DNA of 64,000 bases, from assembly GCF_016808095.1 (NCBI RefSeq), contig NC_068970.1:26704501-26768500 (forward strand), written 5' to 3'. Shown here one piece after another: positions 46,762 to 57,065 of the stretch. Within the stretch, counting starts at the first letter, position 1; every line of letters begins with the position of its first letter. Made by a program: the position numbers and the translations under genes. The DNA is from Vigna angularis. Taxonomy: Eukaryota; Streptophyta; Magnoliopsida; Fabales; Fabaceae. The notes under the pieces are model-generated. The model was not told the DNA's origin and ran no database searches. It saw only the letters and a program-made list of their open reading frames with translations.

Positions 46762-46855
46762 ATGATACATGTGATATAACTCAACTTTCGTTCATATCCA
46801 ATCTTGATTTTAATAAGGTTTCTGTTGGATTTTCTAACAAGTAGAACATAATTTT
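46762..46855 (-). repeat. Third, short copy of the block present at 54379 and 62703
   Basis: GATACATGTGATATAACTCA, CTTTCGTTCATATCCAATCT, TTAATAAGG and CAAGTAGAACA match the two longer copies. Only about 95 bases are shared. In the longer copies this block belongs to a decayed minus-strand copia region. Confidence 0.75.
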
Positions 46856-47814
46856 TATGTATTATTCTAACATAAACAATTCAATCATAATGAATTACTC
46901 GATTATTGATCCTTGAATCTCAATCGTCGATCTTTGATGTCTATCTCTTGATGTCATCATTAACATCTCACACATAAACCTCTGGTCTATCCACTCATTA
47001 GCATCTATGCTAACCAACTACTTAATATAACCATTATAGTAACACCACTCTTAAGTTAGCATAACCTATAACATTTTCAATATTATGATCATCATCATAG
47101 ATATACCACTATCATGATTATCCCAATCATGATTAACACCGTGAGCATCACCAAATCATGAACTTCATCGTGACAAGACTCAGTCACATTCATGTACCTT
47201 ACCTCACCTGCTTGTAGTCACTCGTTAATCACACACACACTATTTTGCATTCCATCTTCAACTCATGCTTCAATCTCAACCATAAGTCAAACATGAACTT
47301 AAACACAACCACTAATCTCAATCTCTGATTATCATCACATTCCACAGCTCCTCAAGCTTAGGCCATGTTCATTCTTCATCAAAACGCACTATTTTCAATA
47401 AAAATACTGTAGGATAATCGATTACCATAAGTGATAATTAATTATTTCCGAAACATACACATGTACACAAATTACACTATGATGATCGATTATCATTTAA
47501 GATAATCAATTATTAGTGGTTTCGCACAACAAATCACCATAATTTATCATGCATTAAGGGATAATCAATTATCATTCTAGATAATCAATTATTCCCACAA
47601 ATAATCACATTCATGGACCAAAAAACCTAAGGTCCAACCCTCATATATGAATTCCAAATCACGTGAAAACATGCTTAAGACATTATACATGCATATATCT
47701 CTTGTACATACATAGATTCACACTCATATGCACACAATATATCAAAAGAACCATCCAAAACCTCGTAGGAATTGGTATCGCACAACAAAATGTTTAAAAG
47801 CGTGTAAACGAATA
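46856..47814. other. Unassigned stretch with ATCGATTA words
   Basis: CA/TC-rich short words dominate (many ATCATCA and CACACTA). Between 47410 and 47590, GATAATCGATTACC and its relatives (ATAATTAATTATT, ATAATCAATTATT) occur about six times, as in the LTR at 19080-20018. No gene. Confidence 0.4.
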
Positions 47815-48530
47815 CAAAACCAAGTGGGGAGGGGTGAATTGGTTCTATTAAAAACTTTGTTTTCCCTTTTAAAATTTTCTTCAAACAAATTAAAGTAAAG
47901 AGACGAAGAGATAAAGAAAATCACACAAATGATTTTTATACTAGTTCGAATCAAAAGATTCCATGTCTAGTTGTTAATTTTAAATGATTAACTTTTCTCT
48001 AAAATCAGTTTGATGTTACAAGATGTATAAAGAACTAAACAGAAGAGAAAACATCTTTCTTCGACACACGAGGGAATAAAGAAAAACTTGAACAACTTGG
48101 TAGAGAACCACTTTCACCTTAGATGCACTAAGACAAACTTCTTCTTCTTCAAGAACTTGATAAAGCAATCACTTAAAACACTAGAGCTTCCTCAAAACCA
48201 ATTTTGTACTCTATAATAGTTTAGGTAAATTTGTTAAGGTTGTGGAGACTTTTATTTATAGGCCAAGGGTTAGAAAATGAAAATGCAGTTCCCAATTGCC
48301 AGTTATAATCGATTACCAAAAGTGATAATCGATTATTATAGGCCGTCATAGGTTTTTTAAAAAATGATAATCTATTATCCTTAGTGATAATCAATTATTG
48401 TCGAACCTTGGACAATTGTAGCTTTTGATGATAATTGATTATTATTGAAACAAAATCTCTTTTTAATTCTACTTATGATAATCTATTATTTCCGTAATAA
48501 TCGATTATTGCTTAGACAAAACTATACTAA
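47815..48530 (-). mobile_element. Antisense copia LTR remnant with ATAATCGATTAT words
   Basis: Begins AGTGGGGAGGGGTGAATTGG, contains TTATACTAGTTCGAATC and a CATGTCTAG block, a TATA-like TATAAATAAAAGTC on the minus strand near 48250, then ATAATCGATTAC-type words at 48305-48510. This is the same order, inverted, as the sense LTR at 19080-20018. Confidence 0.5.
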
Positions 48531-48636
48531 AAAATAAGTTACATGATATTTAAATGCTTACAATTAAAAGATAAGTCCTAATACAAATGATTCTACAAGA
48601 AGTGCTTTAATAATTTCTTTAGGTTTCCAAGTACAC

Positions 48637-48732
48637 GAGAGAATGAATAAGAGGCTGAGAAACAACAAGGCTGAATTGAAGAAGAAAAAGGACAAGAGAT
48701 TGAAGGAGTTTGAGGAATCCTTCAAGTTTTGA
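48637..48732 (+). pseudogene. Decayed copy of exon 2 of the 67-residue membrane protein gene
   Basis: 96 bases, exactly the length of exon 2 at 58613-58708, with no indel and the reading frame still open: ERMNKRLRNNKAELKKKKDK then RLKEFEESFKF. The splice acceptor AG is changed (CAC before GAGAGA) and no exon 1 was found nearby. Many differences change Glu to Lys (G to A). Some downstream bases also match. It is a DNA-level partial duplicate. Confidence 0.85.
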
Positions 48733-49222
48733 AAAATTGTGATTCTTTTTTCAACACTAAATTTTGTGTCTGAATAACTAAAATAAAATAAAAAAGTATT
48801 TAAAAAAAACGAAAAAGAAAAAGTAAATAAACACAAATAATAAATAATAACCAGACAATTCTTTCTTTTTCATGATGTTTATTTTGTTTTACTTTGTTGC
48901 ATTTTATTTATTTTTCGATGACTCTATTTGATTTCATTTTATTTGTTTCAAATTTTTATTTGATTTGGTTTTATCTTACTTTATTTTATTTTGTTTTATT
49001 TTAATTTATTTTATTTTTTTTATTATTCGATTTTGTTCTATTTTATTTTTATTTTTATTTTATCTCATTTTTAATTTTTCCTTTTGCTTCATTTTATTCT
49101 ATTTTGTTTCATTTTATTTATTGTTTTTATACTTTGTTTAATTTAATTTATTTATTTTGTTAGGGATTCATCATTCAGGGGCACACATGAACCTGGACGG
49201 AGAAAATAGAAAATGTAAAGCA
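48733..49222. repeat. TTTTATT-rich low-complexity stretch
   Basis: 48850-49160 consists of TTTATTTTATTTTGTTT-type pentamer words. Nothing coding. Confidence 0.7.
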
Positions 49223-49680
49223 TTGTCCAATGGGAGTTGCTCCCTCCACCCCACACATCTCTTCCTCCACCTCCCCTTTACTTTTTTGCCCCTTCCTCCA
49301 TCTTTCCTTTACTATTTTGCCCCTCAGTAAAATTTTATTTTTAAAATTATTATTTTTTAATTTTATTCATTTATAACATATTTCAGTGATAACCTACGTA
49401 GTTCCTTGTATGAGTAAAATATTTTTCTGCAAAGCTTGATGATCGTGAAAAGAATTATCAAGCAATCTTCCTCTTGTTCTCGGTGCAGTACGTGGTACAG
49501 TGCGTTTGTGGTGTAGTGTCCTTGTGGTGGTTCCTCTCCAGGTACGTAGTCATAATCCTTCCTATAATCCTAAACCCTAAACCCTTCCCATACTTCCAAT
49601 AATCCTTTTAATATCCAAGCCTATAATCCTTGCATGAGCCGCAAAACGCAGTAAAATAAAACCGAAACATAAAAGGAACA

Positions 49681-49808
49681 CTGCCTCTGGACGGATGACA
49701 TCCTTCAACGGATGTCAACATCCGTTTAAGGCGAAACGGATGTCGACATCCGTTTTGCCTTAAACGGATGTTGACATCCGTTGAAGGATGTCATCCGTCC
49801 AGAGGCAG
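49681..49808. repeat. Near-perfect 128-bp palindrome (ACATCCGT words) inside the MULE
   Basis: Centred on GTCGAC (between 49744 and 49745). The two 64-base halves pair at 63 of 64 positions; the one mismatch is at GGCGAAAC against GGCAAAAC. Each half contains ACGGATG words alternating in orientation. There is no loop. Confidence 0.95.
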
Positions 49809-50119
49809 TTTCCTTTTACGTTTCGTTTTTATTTTATTTGTTTATTTTATTTACAATAATTTATATTTAAATTTATAATTTTAAATGTTATATATGGTTA
49901 GTTTTTAAACGTAATAATTTTGTTAAAATATGAATTTGTTATAGATGATTTTTGTATCTTTAATTCTTTAATAATTTGATAATTATATAAAAAATTATTT
50001 ATTACTCTATTTATATCAAATATATAATTTAATTATATTAATATTTTTATATTTGTTTGATTAATTATTAATTATGTTAATAAGGGTCATTATAATTTTG
50101 TAGGTGATTATTATTTAAA

Positions 50120-50608
50120 ATGGATGAATATCTTCATATGGATTCTCAGATTGGTTGTAGTTTGAAATCTGATTTGTCTTCATCAATTAGCAAAGTTGTA
50201 GAGAGAGATTTAACAAATAGATTTACAACAAATGAAATATTTCATTCACGGGACCACTTAATTCAATGGGTAAGAGGGATGGCTTTTGATTTAGGATTTG
50301 TTGTGGTAATAGTAAGATCTGACATAGCTACTGGTGTACGGGGAAGAAAAACGTATGTCAAGCTTGGATGTGAAAGAGGGGGAAAATATAGGAAATACAA
50401 AGCTGATGCAGTGGCTAGTGTATACGGCACTCGTAAATGTGAATGTCCGTTTAGATTAAAGGGTAAACCATGTTCAGATGGGGCCGGATGGGTGTTGAAG
50501 GTGATGTGTGGACATCACAACCATGATGCCGAAGAATGGTCGAATGCCCCGATGCCCCTCATACGGATGTCATACAACTCCACTGTATGTCAGCGCATCC
50601 AACTGTGA
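50120..50608 (+). pseudogene. FAR1/MURA-like transposase N-terminal fragment of the MULE
   Basis: The open frame starts MDEYLHMDSQIG. Residues 37 to about 137 match the zinc-binding N-terminal domain of MULE transposases and FAR1-related proteins: FTTNEIFHSRDHLIQWVRG, VRSDIATGVRGRKTYVKLGC, RGGKYRKYK, GTRKCECPFRLKG and WVLKVMCGHHNHD, giving a C..C.C..H.H set. This domain binds element ends. After NHDAEE (about 50532) the frame continues only by chance into antisense PMD sequence and stops at 50608. No DDE catalytic core or SWIM finger is present. It could at most make a DNA-binding peptide. Confidence 0.8.
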
Positions 50609-50851
50609 TCGAATCTCTGTGAGAGTGGAACTCTGCCTAGGGCTCTGCCACCTCATGGCACGTGGTGTGGTGTCATCGTAAGAAGCTACCAACCGCCTCC
50701 TCCCCATACTAGGGAAATGTTCGTATATCCAACTCTAAGAAACGGTAGGTCTTCTTCGAGCTTCGCCCTGCGACGAACTCTCTCCTCGAGAACTCTCTCC
50801 TCGAGAACTCTCACCTCGAGAATTAAAAGATGCACCACGTGTTCTTGCCAT
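50535..50851 (-). pseudogene. PMD (MAIN-like) protein N-terminal fragment, convergent to the transposase fragment
   Basis: The minus-strand frame starts MARTRGASFNSR at 50851, has a GESSR repeat (three copies), then a stop, then SWIYEHFPSMGRRRLVASYD, TPRAMRWQSPRQSS and RSQLDALTYSGVV, then a TGA where Trp is usual, then HPYEGHRGIRPF. The SWIYEHFP .. PRAMRW .. LDALT .. WxPYExHR order is that of the plant mobile domain found in MAIN proteins and in the second gene of many MULEs. Two in-frame stops and loss of the C-terminal part make it a pseudogene. Confidence 0.75.
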
Positions 50852-50869
50852 TTCTAACAATAATTTGTT

Positions 50870-51350
50870 TATTTAATTTCAAAAATTAAAATAAATTATT
50901 GTTTCAAATATCATTAATAAACTATAAAAAATGCAATTCAAAATAAATTAAACTAATAATAATTAATTTATTAACTTACAACAAAAATTAAATAAAAGAA
51001 ACAATTAGCTAATTAATTAAAATAATATATTTAAATACATTTTCATTTAATTATTATTAAATTAATTATTATTACAAATACAAATTTACTATAAATAAAA
51101 TAAATACAAATACAAATTTACTAATATTAAATAAATTAAATTGATAATATTTATTTTAAGAAATAAAAATAATTTAAATATATAAAAGTTTTCGTATCTA
51201 ATTCTTAATCAATTTATTTACAAACTACAAATAAAAAATTTTATAAAATATTCAAATAATAATCTAAGTCAAAAGAAAATTTAAAAACATTTAACAATAA
51301 ATATATCAAATATATAAATATATATTTCAGTTATAATAATTTAAAAACAA
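50870..51350. other. AT-rich interior of the MULE
   Basis: About 480 bases of very high A+T with AATTATTATTAAATT-type words. No coding. Confidence 0.6.
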
Positions 51351-51374
51351 TTAAAAAAGTAAAAAAAATGCAGC

Positions 51375-51465
51375 ACAGCCGAAACGGATGTGGGATATCC
51401 GATTAGCCTTCAACGGATATCCCACATCCGTCGAAGGCAAACGGATGTCCCACATCCGTTTTAGC
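51375..51465. repeat. Second ACATCCGT inverted-repeat cluster of the MULE
   Basis: ACGGATGTGGGATATCCG and CGGATATCCCACATCCGT form an inverted pair (51385-51431), followed by another ACGGATGTCCCACATCCGTT. It shares the ACATCCGT / ACGGATGT word with the 128-bp palindrome at the other end of the element. Confidence 0.85.
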
Positions 51466-51908
51466 CTTTCGTGCACAGTAAAATCGTCAACAAACAGAGC
51501 ACGGGGTGAAAGAACCAACCTGGAACGCAGATCTCGCTCTTCCACGCTGTTCCTCCGTACACGCTATTCCTCCGCACCAGTCTTGCTCCACACCAAAAGA
51601 TCTTCTACAAAAACGAAAAACAAAGAAGAAATTGAGAAAAATGGAGAAGTTGGAGAGGTTACGAAAGTGAGGGAGAGGTTACGGAAATAAGAAGTGAGAG
51701 ATGAAAATGAAAGGTTGGTAGGTGTAGGCAGTAAATAGAAAAAAAATAAATTTAAATTAATTAAAATATTAAAATAAAAAAAGTAAAAAAATTTTACTTT
51801 AGGACATAATTAGAATTATATAAAATTGAGTTAGGACATAATTATATAAAACTGGAGAGGTGGAGGGAGAAGCACTTGGGGGTGGAGGGAGCAACGCCCT
51901 TGTCCAAT

Positions 51909-52440
51909 ACATACAGAGAGGGGTTTTTTTTTGGGGGCAGCTAGGGGAAGGCTAGAGAAAACAAAAAAAATAGGAAGAAGTTTTGGAAACAGAGGGAGAG
52001 AGAGAGAGAACGGGGGAAATAAACCAAGAGAAATCTGGAGAGGGGTTGAACGCAAGCTAGAGGGAAGGGTGAGAAGAAAGGAGGAAGACACAGAAAACAA
52101 ACCAAAAAGAAGGAGTCTGGAACAGAAGGGGAGAATTAGAGAAAACTTCAAAGAGGTATGTGACGAACTTGTATGAAATTACTATATGCATTAGTAATGG
52201 TTTAGACTCTTTTTAATAGTTGAAATGCGCTTTGAGATTCTACAATTACGTTGAGATTATTATTGGCTGTGATATTACCTCCCTTTCGTCACCCTTATCA
52301 TTGATTTCATTCATCACCCATCAATTCACGTTACCTCTGTATCCTCCTATTCCTATTACTCTGTTACACCACACCAAAAACGGATTAATCATTCCACCCT
52401 CAATCATAAGCTCTTAATTTAAATATATAGTTAGCCAAAC
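51909..52440. other. Purine-rich then AT-rich stretch, unassigned
   Basis: 51940-52150 is mostly A and G on + (GGGAGAGAGAGAGAGAACGG and similar), ending in a donor-like AAAGAGGTATGTG at 52150-52162. It could be a transcript leader of a gene or element; nothing downstream confirms either. Confidence 0.35.
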
Positions 52441-52840
52441 CAAGAAACAGAGGAAGAGAGGAACAATCATCAATGAAGAATAGCGGTACTTCTCTCTCGC
52501 GAACGAAAGGATATATGAAGGAGAGGAGATGACGCGGTGGTTGGCGAGGACTCCGGCGACGATCGGTGTCGCTGGTGATGCCTTTGGCCAGGCGGAAAAC
52601 ACGGAACGAGAACGACTCTGGACCGTGAATGCATCGCGAAGGGGAGAGACGACGCCGTGTTGCTATGAGCATCTCGCTGAAAGAAGAAGACGAGCGTCAT
52701 GGAGAGAATGGCTTTCGCCTTTTAGGGTTTCGGTGGCGACCCCTGGTACAAACGGCGTGGGTTCATCGAGAAGGGAGGCTGCTCTCCTTCACCTAGGGTT
52801 TGCGGGTTTCTGAAGAAGAAGAGAAAATGAAGGTTTGGAT
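52441..52840. other. GC-rich island with overlapping short frames
   Basis: CpG-containing sequence with frames on both strands (for example 52529-52813 on +) and no domain. Composition and the TAGGGTTTCGG / CCTAGGGTTTGC words resemble retroelement leaders such as 56870-57060 and 23150-23420. No primer site was recognised. Confidence 0.3.
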
Positions 52841-52879
52841 CCCTGGTTGGACTTGGACCGCACAGGCCCATCAATCTAG

Positions 52880-53140
52880 TGTTTAATACCCTCAATTTAA
52901 AATTAAATAATGAAATGAGTATTCGATCACTTATCAAGTGTAGTGCTTGATACCTTAAATTTAAGAATAACAATGGTATGAGTACTTGTATGGTAGTTTG
53001 CATCATGTAATAGTGGTACCTTCAATTTAAGAATAATAATGGTACCATTACTCATACGACCGCATCAGAATAAAAGTAAATTAGATATGAGTACTTGTCT
53101 GATAGTCTGCGTCAGCTTAGTATTCAATACCTTCTTTTCC
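52880..53140. repeat. Degenerate tandem repeat, ~65-100-bp spacing, about three copies
   Basis: TACCTTMAATTTAAGAATAA, ATGGTATGAGTACTTGT and GGTAGTTTGCATCA-type words recur with variable spacing. Confidence 0.6.
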
Positions 53141-54849
53141 TCAATCATATCAAAAATACCAAAAATTCAAAATCTCCAAAAAAGCTAAAAACATTAACAT
53201 TATCCTATAAATAATCTGAGTCAGAACTATCTGATCTTTGATTTTTTTATTGTGAATGAAAATATGTAGAAGAAAGGCTAGTTCTTGGTTCATTTCACTA
53301 AAATTCAAATCATTTCTCAAAATCATTCCTATAGAGAATTTCAACGAAGAGTTTAGAAAGAACTATGTACTCCTGATGAAGGTCGGCGAAAAGAATTGCG
53401 ATTCTCCGTGCCTATCAGATTCACTTTGTTTTGATTATGGCCTCGAACAAGTCGCCACATGTTCTAGATTTTTCTTTTTCTTTTGATCAATTATTTTCAC
53501 TGATATTTTGCAGGGTTTTTCATTTTATGAATTCATCCAAGTTAAGGTATTTGGATGTGATTTATGAATGAACTTGTGCTCAAACTTAATAAAGTTTGAA
53601 TATATGGTTATCGAATAGTGATAAGTGTGAAATATATGGTTATTTAAAATCTAGATTTTGAAGTTTATTTAGAGTGGAAAATATGGTCATCTATAAAGCA
53701 AACTGGTTTTTATATACCAAGATTGTGTCGGAAGATGACTAAATTCATCTTATGTCCTCCATTCCGTTAAAACACATGAAATCTTGTGTTCATGCAGTAC
53801 TATAACATCGGGGGATACACATTTTATTTTATTTTAATGTTCGATATCCTTTTTGCAAGACGTTTATAATTCGAAATGATAGGAAATAGAAGTTAAGGAC
53901 TAATGGATTGAGAAAATAAAATCAAATTTGTTTGATAACTGGTAATAAGGGAAGAAATTAAAGAAGCTATTTGAAACAAACCTAAAATACCATGTTTCAT
54001 ACCCATTGGACCAAATTCAAATGAAATCAAACTTGTTTGATAACTGGTAATTAGGGAAGAAATGAAAAAAATGCTATTTGAAACAGACCAAAAATATTCA
54101 TACCCATTCGACCAAATTCAATTTTCCATTTTTGTTGATTTTCACCGAGTATGACTTTGCCTCTTTTCTTACTCTTAAGGCTTTTGAACATATTCCTTTC
54201 TTTTGTCATGGGTCATGAGCTATCACTGTCTAGGTACAATCACTATATCATCTTGATACCATTGTTTTGTTTGCAAGATAAATTGTTTTATGTTTAAGTA
54301 CCTCTATGGAGTTGAATGCTTGTTTTTAGTGTGTTTTCATAGTCCTTTTTAGGAATGCCATTAAACAATCTATTTTGGTTATGATACATGTGATTTAACT
54401 CAGCTTTCGTTCATATCCAATCTTGATTTTAATAAGGGTTCTGTTGTATTTCCTTACAAGTAGAACAAATAATTTCTCACGTATACTTGTTTGGGATACA
54501 ACTTTCCTTAAATAAGTGTTATAATTGATTAGGTCTATTGTCTTATTCTTGTCTTCCTTAATAGAACATTTTCCAAGACTTTTGAAAGTGATTATTTCTT
54601 AGTTTTCTCAAACTCGTTTGGAGTTTCAACTTTTTGTTTCAAATCCTTGTTCTTCTCCTCTCCCACCGTTATGTTTGATCTCAAGGTTTTCTTCTAAAAG
54701 ACCATATGATGTTTCAAAATTTTATTTTAAACACTCAAGTTAAGACATGATTTTAAAATCCTCTAAAAGACTTCTTAAAACATGCTAGCTTGCAGTATTG
54801 GAAGTAACTTAATGATATGCTTCAGTAATAAAATGAATGTTAATGTAGT

Positions 54850-55335
54850 CTAAGTCATCGGAAGTTTGGTTAGGCGTTGTATTTTTGTCAGTATCAAACC
54901 ATGGCCCTCTTCTTCCTTTCCATCCTCAAATCTATAGATGTCAAGGTCTTCCCATATGGATATGAGACTTCCCTTTTTCTTTGTCCTGCTCAGAACATTC
55001 TTACCCAAAGCGTTAAGGCATTTTATGACGAGAGTAAATGAATTTCTAATATGTTTCCTTAGACTCTCTAGTATTGTATTGTCTACCTTTCCTACCATGT
55101 TTGAGTACTTTTTAAACTTATTTGTAAGGAAGGAGAAATCATCATCATTATCATCTTCATCTAATATTTTGGCATCTGATGAATCGTTTATGATAATTGA
55201 CACCTTGGACGGAGAAGTTTTCTTTTGTTTTTGAATGCTAATGGTTAAATGGGTGTTGCGGTTGCGGTGAAACACCTCTTCATGTACTTTCGGAACTCCA
55301 ATGATCTCTTCTAAACATAATTTATCAAGTTTCAT
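54850..55335 (-). pseudogene. Degenerate copia gag region, copy A
   Basis: A 161-residue open stretch on minus. DEDDNDDDFSFLTNKFKKYS, then LVIKCLNALGKNVLSRTKKK and GSLISIWEDLDI fit the acidic, FLxxKF, knuckle and TKKKGxxLISTWEDxD order of legume copia gag proteins, but the zinc knuckle has lost its ligands (KCLNALGKNVLS in its place). Downstream, further gag-pol-like words (RLDMNES near 54410) are broken by stops. The paralogue is at 63207-63641. Confidence 0.6.
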
Positions 55336-55416
55336 AGATAGGTTGTTTCTTAAGATCTCTATTTTGGGGGAGTAATCTGGTCAATGATATCGTAGCTATC
55401 AATCATTCTTTCAATT

Positions 55417-55605
55417 ACTTAAGATTGAACTGTAAAATAATTCTAGAGGGCTTGATTGATCCCTCTCACAATCTTCTATTTATAAGAATAAATTGATACA
55501 CAAGTACATGATAAATAGGGTAACCCTAGACACAATATAATCATGATAAATAGGGTAACCCTTGACACACTATAATGATGATAAAATAGGATAAATATCC
55601 TAACA
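55417..55605 (-). repeat. 3' LTR of the copia element (189 bp)
   Basis: Carries two copies of a ~35-bp unit (GATAAATAGGGTAACCC plus ACACAATATAATCAT). The 5' LTR has three, which accounts for the 35-bp length difference. Confidence 0.9.
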
Positions 55606-55612
55606 CTCCCCT

Positions 55613-56221
55613 TCAAGCTGGAGCATACAAATTGTATGTACCAAGCTTGGAACAAATAAACTCAATCCGAGGACCCCTTAATGACTTGGTCAATACATCT
55701 GCGAGTTGATCGTTTGACCCAATAAACTCAGTACATATTTCTTTGGTTAACAACTTTTCACGAACAAAATGACAATCAATTTCTATATGTTTAGTCTTCT
55801 CGTGAAACACTGGATTTGATGCAATGTGGAGAGCAGCTTGATTGTCGCAATACATCTTCATAGTATGGATGTCACAAAATTTAACCTCTTGAAGGAATTG
55901 TTTCACCCATATAAGTTCACATGTTAGTGATGCCATTGCCCTATACTCGGCTTCCGCGGCTGATCGAGCTACTACATTCTGTTTCTTACTTTTCCATGAA
56001 ATAATGTTTCCTCCCAGAAAAACACAATATCCTGTAGTAGACCGTCTATCAATAGGTGAACCTGCCCAATCTGCATCACAATACCCAGAGACCTGAATGC
56101 TTTCTTTATCTTCATATAACAATCCTTGCCCGGGAGCCTTCTTTACATACCTTAGAATGCGAATGAGAGCATTCCAATGGTCAACACATGGAGCCTGCAT
56201 GAACTGACTAACCACACTAGT
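55613..56221 (-). pseudogene. Copia reverse transcriptase end plus RNase H domain
   Basis: On minus, SVVSQFMQAPCVDHWNALIR and ILRYVKKAPGQGLLYE are the end of copia RT. RNase H follows: GYCDADWAGSPIDRRSTTGY, GNIISWKSKKQNVVARSAAE, AEYRAMASLTCELIWVKQFL, MYCDNQAALHIASNPVFHEK, TKHIEIDCHFVREK and LADVLTKSL. The acidic catalytic residues (D in CDADW, E in AAEAEYRA, D in CDNQAA) are present. The frame is open to a stop near the 3' LTR, but the upstream polyprotein is deleted and the join to gag is out of frame. Confidence 0.92.
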
Positions 56222-56838
56222 TCATGCGCTTCTTGAGTTTGAGGTACCGGGACACGCAGAAGGCGAGTGGTCAATGTTTCCATAGAGGGGACCTCATGAC
56301 TAGTTAGAAGTTGATCTCTGAGATGATCAAAATCGGGATGTAGGGCACGAAGGATCAACACCATGTAAAATTTGTCTAGTTTCTTTTTGATATCCACTAA
56401 TGGATCTACTTCCAAAAACATCCTAAGTTCTTCGACAGCAGATTGGGCTTCAGCCATGAAGGACACCATATCATGGTCTGCCATTTTAAGAGATGCAAGC
56501 TTGTTCGTAGTGTCATAGAGACGTTGAATATCGTTGGCATAAATGCTTTGGGCTTTCTTCCAAAAGGAGTGACAAGTTTTGAAAGCCCTCAAAGATACAA
56601 GAAGTTTGGGTTCCACTGATTGCCATAACAGGGCACACAACTGGAAATCTACTTGTTTCCACTAATCAGCTTTTTCAGTAGGCACATGGCTTCCATCTCG
56701 CTCAAGGCGATCATAATGCCCTTGGCCAAGGAACCACATCTCAACGGCAGCAGACCATGACAGATAATTTTTTCCATTTAGCTTCTCGGAGGTAATTGAT
56801 GGACTTCCAGAGAAGGAAAGAGTACTGCCAGACGCCAT
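56222..56838 (-). pseudogene. Copia gag, one in-frame stop, cut at the internal deletion
   Basis: Minus frame from ATG at 56836-56838: MASGSTLSFSGSPSITSEKL, NGKNYLSWSAAVEMWFLGQG, then KAD-stop-WKQVDFQLCALL (TAG at 56662-56664), WQSVEPKLLVSLRAFKTCHS and LRALHPDFDHLRDQLLTS, ending PQTQEAHE at about 56222. This is a typical plant copia gag (UBN2 type) without its zinc knuckle. The next base belongs to the RT/RNase H region. Confidence 0.88.
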
Positions 56839-56869
56839 TTTTGAAGAAGACGAATAGTACTAGCGAGGA

Positions 56870-57065
56870 ACAAGAAAACCCTAAGGGTTTAGATGAAGGA
56901 AACTGTGACAGTGATGGACGACGGTGGCCGGCAACGGCGGGCGGTGGTCGGCGGCGGCAGTGGCCGGCGACGGACGGCGGTGGCCGACGATGGACGGTGG
57001 CCGGCGGCGGGCAGCGGCGGACGGTGGAGGGCGACGAAGAACTGTGGCGCCGGACAGATATATAT
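56870..57065 (-). other. GC-rich leader of the copia element
   Basis: CGGCGG/CGGTGG-rich sequence between primer site and gag. Overlapping short frames on + and minus are compositional artefacts. Confidence 0.6.

Larger units (their letters stand above)
49232..51899 (+). mobile_element. Mutator-like element (MULE), 2,668 bp, with 9-bp target duplication
   Basis: Starts GGGAGTTGCTCCCTCCACC and ends as the complement of GGGCGTTGCTCCCTCCACC. The 9-bp direct repeat TTGTCCAAT flanks it (49223-49231 and 51900-51908), the length expected for Mutator insertions. Similarity between the arms extends loosely for about 150 bases. Inside are the N-terminal part of a FAR1/MURA-type protein on + and, convergent, the N-terminal part of a plant mobile domain (PMD)-like protein on minus, plus ACATCCGT palindromes. 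The catalytic transposase core is missing, so the element is non-autonomous. Confidence 0.92.

Noticed and set aside
48564..48836. Minus-strand Ser/Phe-rich 90-residue frame
   Set aside because: It lies opposite the decayed exon 2 copy, whose + frame matches a real gene.
53376..53486. Cys-containing peptide frame (VGEKNCDSPCLSDSLCFDYG) as a small secreted protein or metallothionein
   Set aside because: No signal peptide, no metallothionein CXC pattern, and the segment may be intronic; left as unassigned.
54938..55234. Plus-strand frames opposite the gag remnants (also 63190-63546)
   Set aside because: The minus strand has the gag-like pattern in both duplicates; the plus frames are shadows.
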